Below are positions 28,080-30,578 of a DNA stretch of 30,578 nt, piece by piece; the first letter of the stretch is position 1, and each line of letters starts with the position of its first letter. This stretch comes from a virus. A program made the translations under genes and the position numbers. The DNA is taken from the IMG/VR virus record IMGVR_UViG_3300034102_000904, positions 1-30,578 of that record. One strand, given 5' to 3'. Under the pieces are notes generated by a model, which had not been told where the DNA came from, ran no database searches, and was given only the letters and a program-made list of their open reading frames with translations.

Positions 28080-30509
28080 TTACCCCTTGTAGGCTGTCCA
28101 TTGGTTGGTCAAAGCAAAAATACTTTCTTCAACTTTTTTCTCTTTGTCTTTTGCAGCTTTTTTCATTGGCTCTTCTTTGTCGCCATCTTTGTCTATGTCT
28201 AAGAAGTCAGGCTTTTTGCCTTCTTTAATTCCTGCAATGCCACGCATGCGGTTTAAAGTTTGTTCAAAACTTTCTTCAAGTTCTTTTTCCTCGGCTTCTT
28301 CTTCAGTTTCTTCTTCTGCATCTTCTTTCATGGTGCGTTCCCATGGCTTGAGATTATCTTGTTGAATGCCAGACATTTCCATCATTCTACGAAGTTCTTG
28401 GTCATCTTCATATGTGTGTTGACGGTCTTCTTGGCTGGCCAATACTGGTACAGTTGATTGCCCAGTTGACTTAGGACCGTTCAACCCACCTGAATATTGT
28501 AGTGCATCGTCACTGGTTTCCTGGTCAGTTGGCCAATCTGGATTGTTTTCGTCCAGAGTTTCATGTACATCACCGCAACCGCAGCTACTCATACCGCAGT
28601 CTGCGCATGATTCTTCGCCTTGGTCCATTTCTTGTCCCATGCCCTCACCACCACCTAGTCCTGCATTTTTAAGCAGTCCTGCTAGTTTGAGTGCATCATC
28701 ATCTGTAGCAGTGATAGTCAAGCTCTTGCCGCCCTCAGTTGAGTCGCTCATGTTCACGCTCATTGATTCAGCAATCATCTTTTCCAGTTCGCGATTCATT
28801 GAATCGTAAATGCCTTTTCCATAGCTAAAGCCGCTTGATGCTGTTGGGGTGTCTGTGCCGCCTTGCTCTTTGACTTTTTTAGGCTTGTCCTCTTTGCTGT
28901 CTTTCTTTTCGTCGTACTCGATATCTTTGGCAACTTTCTTGCCGGCCTTTTCCGCCTTGGCATCTTCAGAGCCACGCTTCTTGCCGTGGATATCATCTTT
29001 CTTCTTCTCGTCGTACTCAATGTCTTTGGTAACTTTGCGGCCGGCCTTTTCAGCACGGTTGTCACGTTTGTTGGTTGACTCTTCGCCCATGGCCATTTCT
29101 TCGTCGTCACCTTCTTGATTCTGCATGTAGTCGTCCACAGCAGTCATCATGCTTTCAATCTTGGCCAACTTGGATTGTACCCATTCTGGCAAGTTGTCGT
29201 TGTCGCCTAGAATCTTTTCCAAGGCCTGAGCATGCCGCACCACAGTCTTGATGCTGTCTTTGGCCATGTCGCCTTCTTGGTCGTATTCGCCTTTTTCCGC
29301 TGGATCAAGGTCGTTTTCTTTGGTCATTAGTTTAGACCGACCTGATGGTCCTTTGGCACCCATTTTGCTGCCTGTGCCTGCTGGTCTACCACGACCACGC
29401 TTTTGTGGTTCAGTATCAGCAGCATCATCTGCACCTACTGAATTACCTTGGTCATCTACTCTGCGAGTTACTTTACGGCCTGTGGCAGTGTGTTCAATAT
29501 CATGCTTGTGGCCACGTTCAATGGATCCAACACGAGGTTTTTCTGCACGTGGCTTTTTCCATGATGTAAACGGATTGTTATCATCTTCTTCGGTAGTTTC
29601 TTGTTTGTTGCCGCCTTTACGGAGCATAGCAAAGTCATTAGCATCAAGTTTGCCATTTTTGTTCATGTCAATTTTCTTTTGCTTGGGACTCAATGCTGAT
29701 TTTATTGCTTCGGCAGCAACGTCACCTAGCATTTCGTCAACTTCTTTTTTGGCGCCGGCAATCTTGTCAGCAAAAGTGATTTTGTCTTTGGGTTCAGCGA
29801 GTGCGGCAAATGATTTTTGCTTGGCAGTCATTGGAGAACTTCCTTCGCCAAATTGTACATTGTCGCCTGCTGAGAATTGTGTGTTGGCCAAACGCTTTGG
29901 TAACCGACCTTTGGCAATGATAAAATCTAATTCGCGATCAGTTGGTCCAGCCTGTGCAAGATCGTTAGCTAGATCCTGCATAGCATCATTTTCCCACATG
30001 TCATCACCATACAATGCGGCAATGGCGTTTAACACTTTGTCAAAATCAATTGGGGCAGTTACTTCTTTAACTTGTTTTGGATTAGGTTCAGCACCAGGCT
30101 TCATGCCTGTTTGTGGCACACCCATCTTGCGTTGCAAGTCACGAATCATGTCAGCATCGCTGCCGTGTCCAACTTTGTCTAGTATGGCGCCGCCAACTTT
30201 CTTGGCCATGCCGCCTGCTTTCTTTATCATGTCGCCCATGCTTTCTTTGGCAGTTTTTTCACTGTCCATTCCTAGAGCAGCGCCTTCGTCTACTTCTTTG
30301 TTGTCATACTTGTCATACTTGGCACGAACAGGATCCAGGGCCTTGCCTTCACGTCCGGCCTTGGCCAGGGCTTCCATGCCTTGCTTGCCGTACTTTTCGT
30401 AACCCTTGGCAGCTCTACTCATGTCACGTTCGTTGAGTTGACCGTGTGTGGTTTCTGGTTTCTCACGAATGGAATCCAGCTTTTTGTTTAAGTCGTAAAA
30501 AAATGTCAT
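28080..30509 (-). CDS. Large low-complexity phage protein with EF-hand-like loops, 809 aa
   Basis: A strongly charged, Lys/Glu/Asp/Gly-rich, largely disordered protein. Visible landmarks: DMNKNGKLDANDF (about residues 279-291), an EF-hand/dockerin-type Ca-binding loop; two tandem copies of AEKAG-KV-KDIEYDEKK (about 482-535); CADCGMSSCGCGD (about 631-643), a Cys cluster able to bind metal; and near the end FLDIDKDGDKEEPMKKA, a second EF-hand-like loop that I recall in structural proteins of aquatic T4-like phages. Start ATG 30509 has GAGG upstream. No membrane segments. A scaffold or internal head/structural role is inferred from charge, size and late context. Confidence 0.78.
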   Translation of the reverse strand: MTFFYDLNKKLDSIREKPETTHGQLNERDMSRAAKGYEKYGKQGMEALAKAGREGKALDPVRAKYDKYDNKEVDEGAALGMDSEKTAKESMGDMIKKAGGMAKKVGGAILDKVGHGSDADMIRDLQRKMGVPQTGMKPGAEPNPKQVKEVTAPIDFDKVLNAIAALYGDDMWENDAMQDLANDLAQAGPTDRELDFIIAKGRLPKRLANTQFSAGDNVQFGEGSSPMTAKQKSFAALAEPKDKITFADKIAGAKKEVDEMLGDVAAEAIKSALSPKQKKIDMNKNGKLDANDFAMLRKGGNKQETTEEDDNNPFTSWKKPRAEKPRVGSIERGHKHDIEHTATGRKVTRRVDDQGNSVGADDAADTEPQKRGRGRPAGTGSKMGAKGPSGRSKLMTKENDLDPAEKGEYDQEGDMAKDSIKTVVRHAQALEKILGDNDNLPEWVQSKLAKIESMMTAVDDYMQNQEGDDEEMAMGEESTNKRDNRAEKAGRKVTKDIEYDEKKKDDIHGKKRGSEDAKAEKAGKKVAKDIEYDEKKDSKEDKPKKVKEQGGTDTPTASSGFSYGKGIYDSMNRELEKMIAESMSVNMSDSTEGGKSLTITATDDDALKLAGLLKNAGLGGGEGMGQEMDQGEESCADCGMSSCGCGDVHETLDENNPDWPTDQETSDDALQYSGGLNGPKSTGQSTVPVLASQEDRQHTYEDDQELRRMMEMSGIQQDNLKPWERTMKEDAEEETEEEAEEKELEESFEQTLNRMRGIAGIKEGKKPDFLDIDKDGDKEEPMKKAAKDKEKKVEESIFALTNQWTAYKG
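28903..29056 (-). repeat. Tandem in-frame repeat within the 809-aa gene
   Basis: Two ~50-base segments (about 28903-28957 and 29001-29055) share most bases (both hold CGTCGTACTC and GCCGGCCTTTTC) and encode AEKAG-KV-KDIEYDEKK. They are about 97 bases apart, in frame. Confidence 0.7.
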
Positions 30510-30514
30510 TTCAA

Positions 30515-30578
30515 TTATCCTCTTGGGTTGGCGCCGGTAGCGGGCTTGGGTTGACGCTTGATATTGGTCATAGGGCTT
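30515..30578 (-). CDS. C-terminus of an upstream gene, cut by the window edge
   Basis: The minus-strand frame enters from the right and ends in TAA at 30515-30517; its last residues read SPMTNIKRQPKPATGANPRG. It ends just before the 809-aa gene's ribosome binding site, which lies in its last codons. The SPM tail is similar in style to the SPV tails of the 129- and 123-aa proteins. Too short to assign. Confidence 0.55.
   Translation of the reverse strand, partial: SPMTNIKRQPKPATGANPRG

Noticed and set aside
29248-30402. A 384-aa plus-strand ORF
   Set aside because: It lies entirely antisense to the 809-aa gene and is Ser/Pro/Leu-rich in the way of reverse-frame translations of Lys/Glu/Gly-rich genes; no ribosome binding site or operon context.
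1-30578. tRNA genes, CRISPR arrays, insertion sequences or integrase
   Set aside because: None could be recognised by reading both strands; intergenic gaps are too short for most, and no transposase or integrase motifs are present.

Overview
This window is a dense stretch of a T4-like (tailed, contractile-tail type) phage genome, probably from an uncultivated aquatic phage. The assignment rests on recognisable T4 core genes: the UvsW helicase, the UvsX recombinase with a UvsY-like mediator, the gp32 single-strand DNA-binding protein and the gp17 large terminase. Almost everything reads on the minus strand, genes overlap by ATGA or TAATG junctions, and no non-coding stretch exceeds about 120 bases. 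No tRNA, rRNA, CRISPR array, insertion sequence or integrase was seen. The host is not shown by the sequence.

From left to right (minus-strand transcription runs right to left): 1-5041 holds uvsW (cut by the window edge), a 285-aa unknown, small membrane or soluble early-type proteins, an AAA+ ATPase and a gamma-glutamylcyclotransferase-like protein. This block carries four near-copies of a strong sigma70 promoter, all TTGAC-type -35, exactly 17 bp, TGC-TATAAT-type -10, plus a fifth promoter before the uvsW operon.

5050-15141 is a glycan-type cassette. It has three GT-A glycosyltransferases with DxD motifs, four paralogous KpsS/KpsC-like GT-B-type proteins, an exostosin-like protein, four SAM methyltransferases (one FkbM-type) and a cytidylyltransferase-cupin fusion. 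Its centre (7283-11790) is a plus-strand island of seven overlapping genes, including a 26-codon ORF fitted exactly between two ATGA junctions. The products probably build or decorate a sugar on the virion, the host surface or possibly DNA; the target is not visible.

15150-18839 is the recombination/replication block (uvsY-like, an acidic 88-aa protein, uvsX, a 257-aa unknown, gp32). gp32 has a consensus promoter, a palindrome over its -10, and three GTTGCCT repeats in its leader, which may be regulatory. 18825-30578 is mostly late/virion-type: a second exostosin-like protein, an 808-aa phage protein, the terminase, then a 2-oxoglutarate oxygenase-like protein and a radical SAM protein chained to the terminase by overlaps, an exported small Cys-containing protein, an exported staphylococcal-type nuclease, small virion-like proteins, and an 809-aa low-complexity protein with EF-hand-like loops. 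TAAATA-core motifs resembling T4 late promoters occur before several of these genes.
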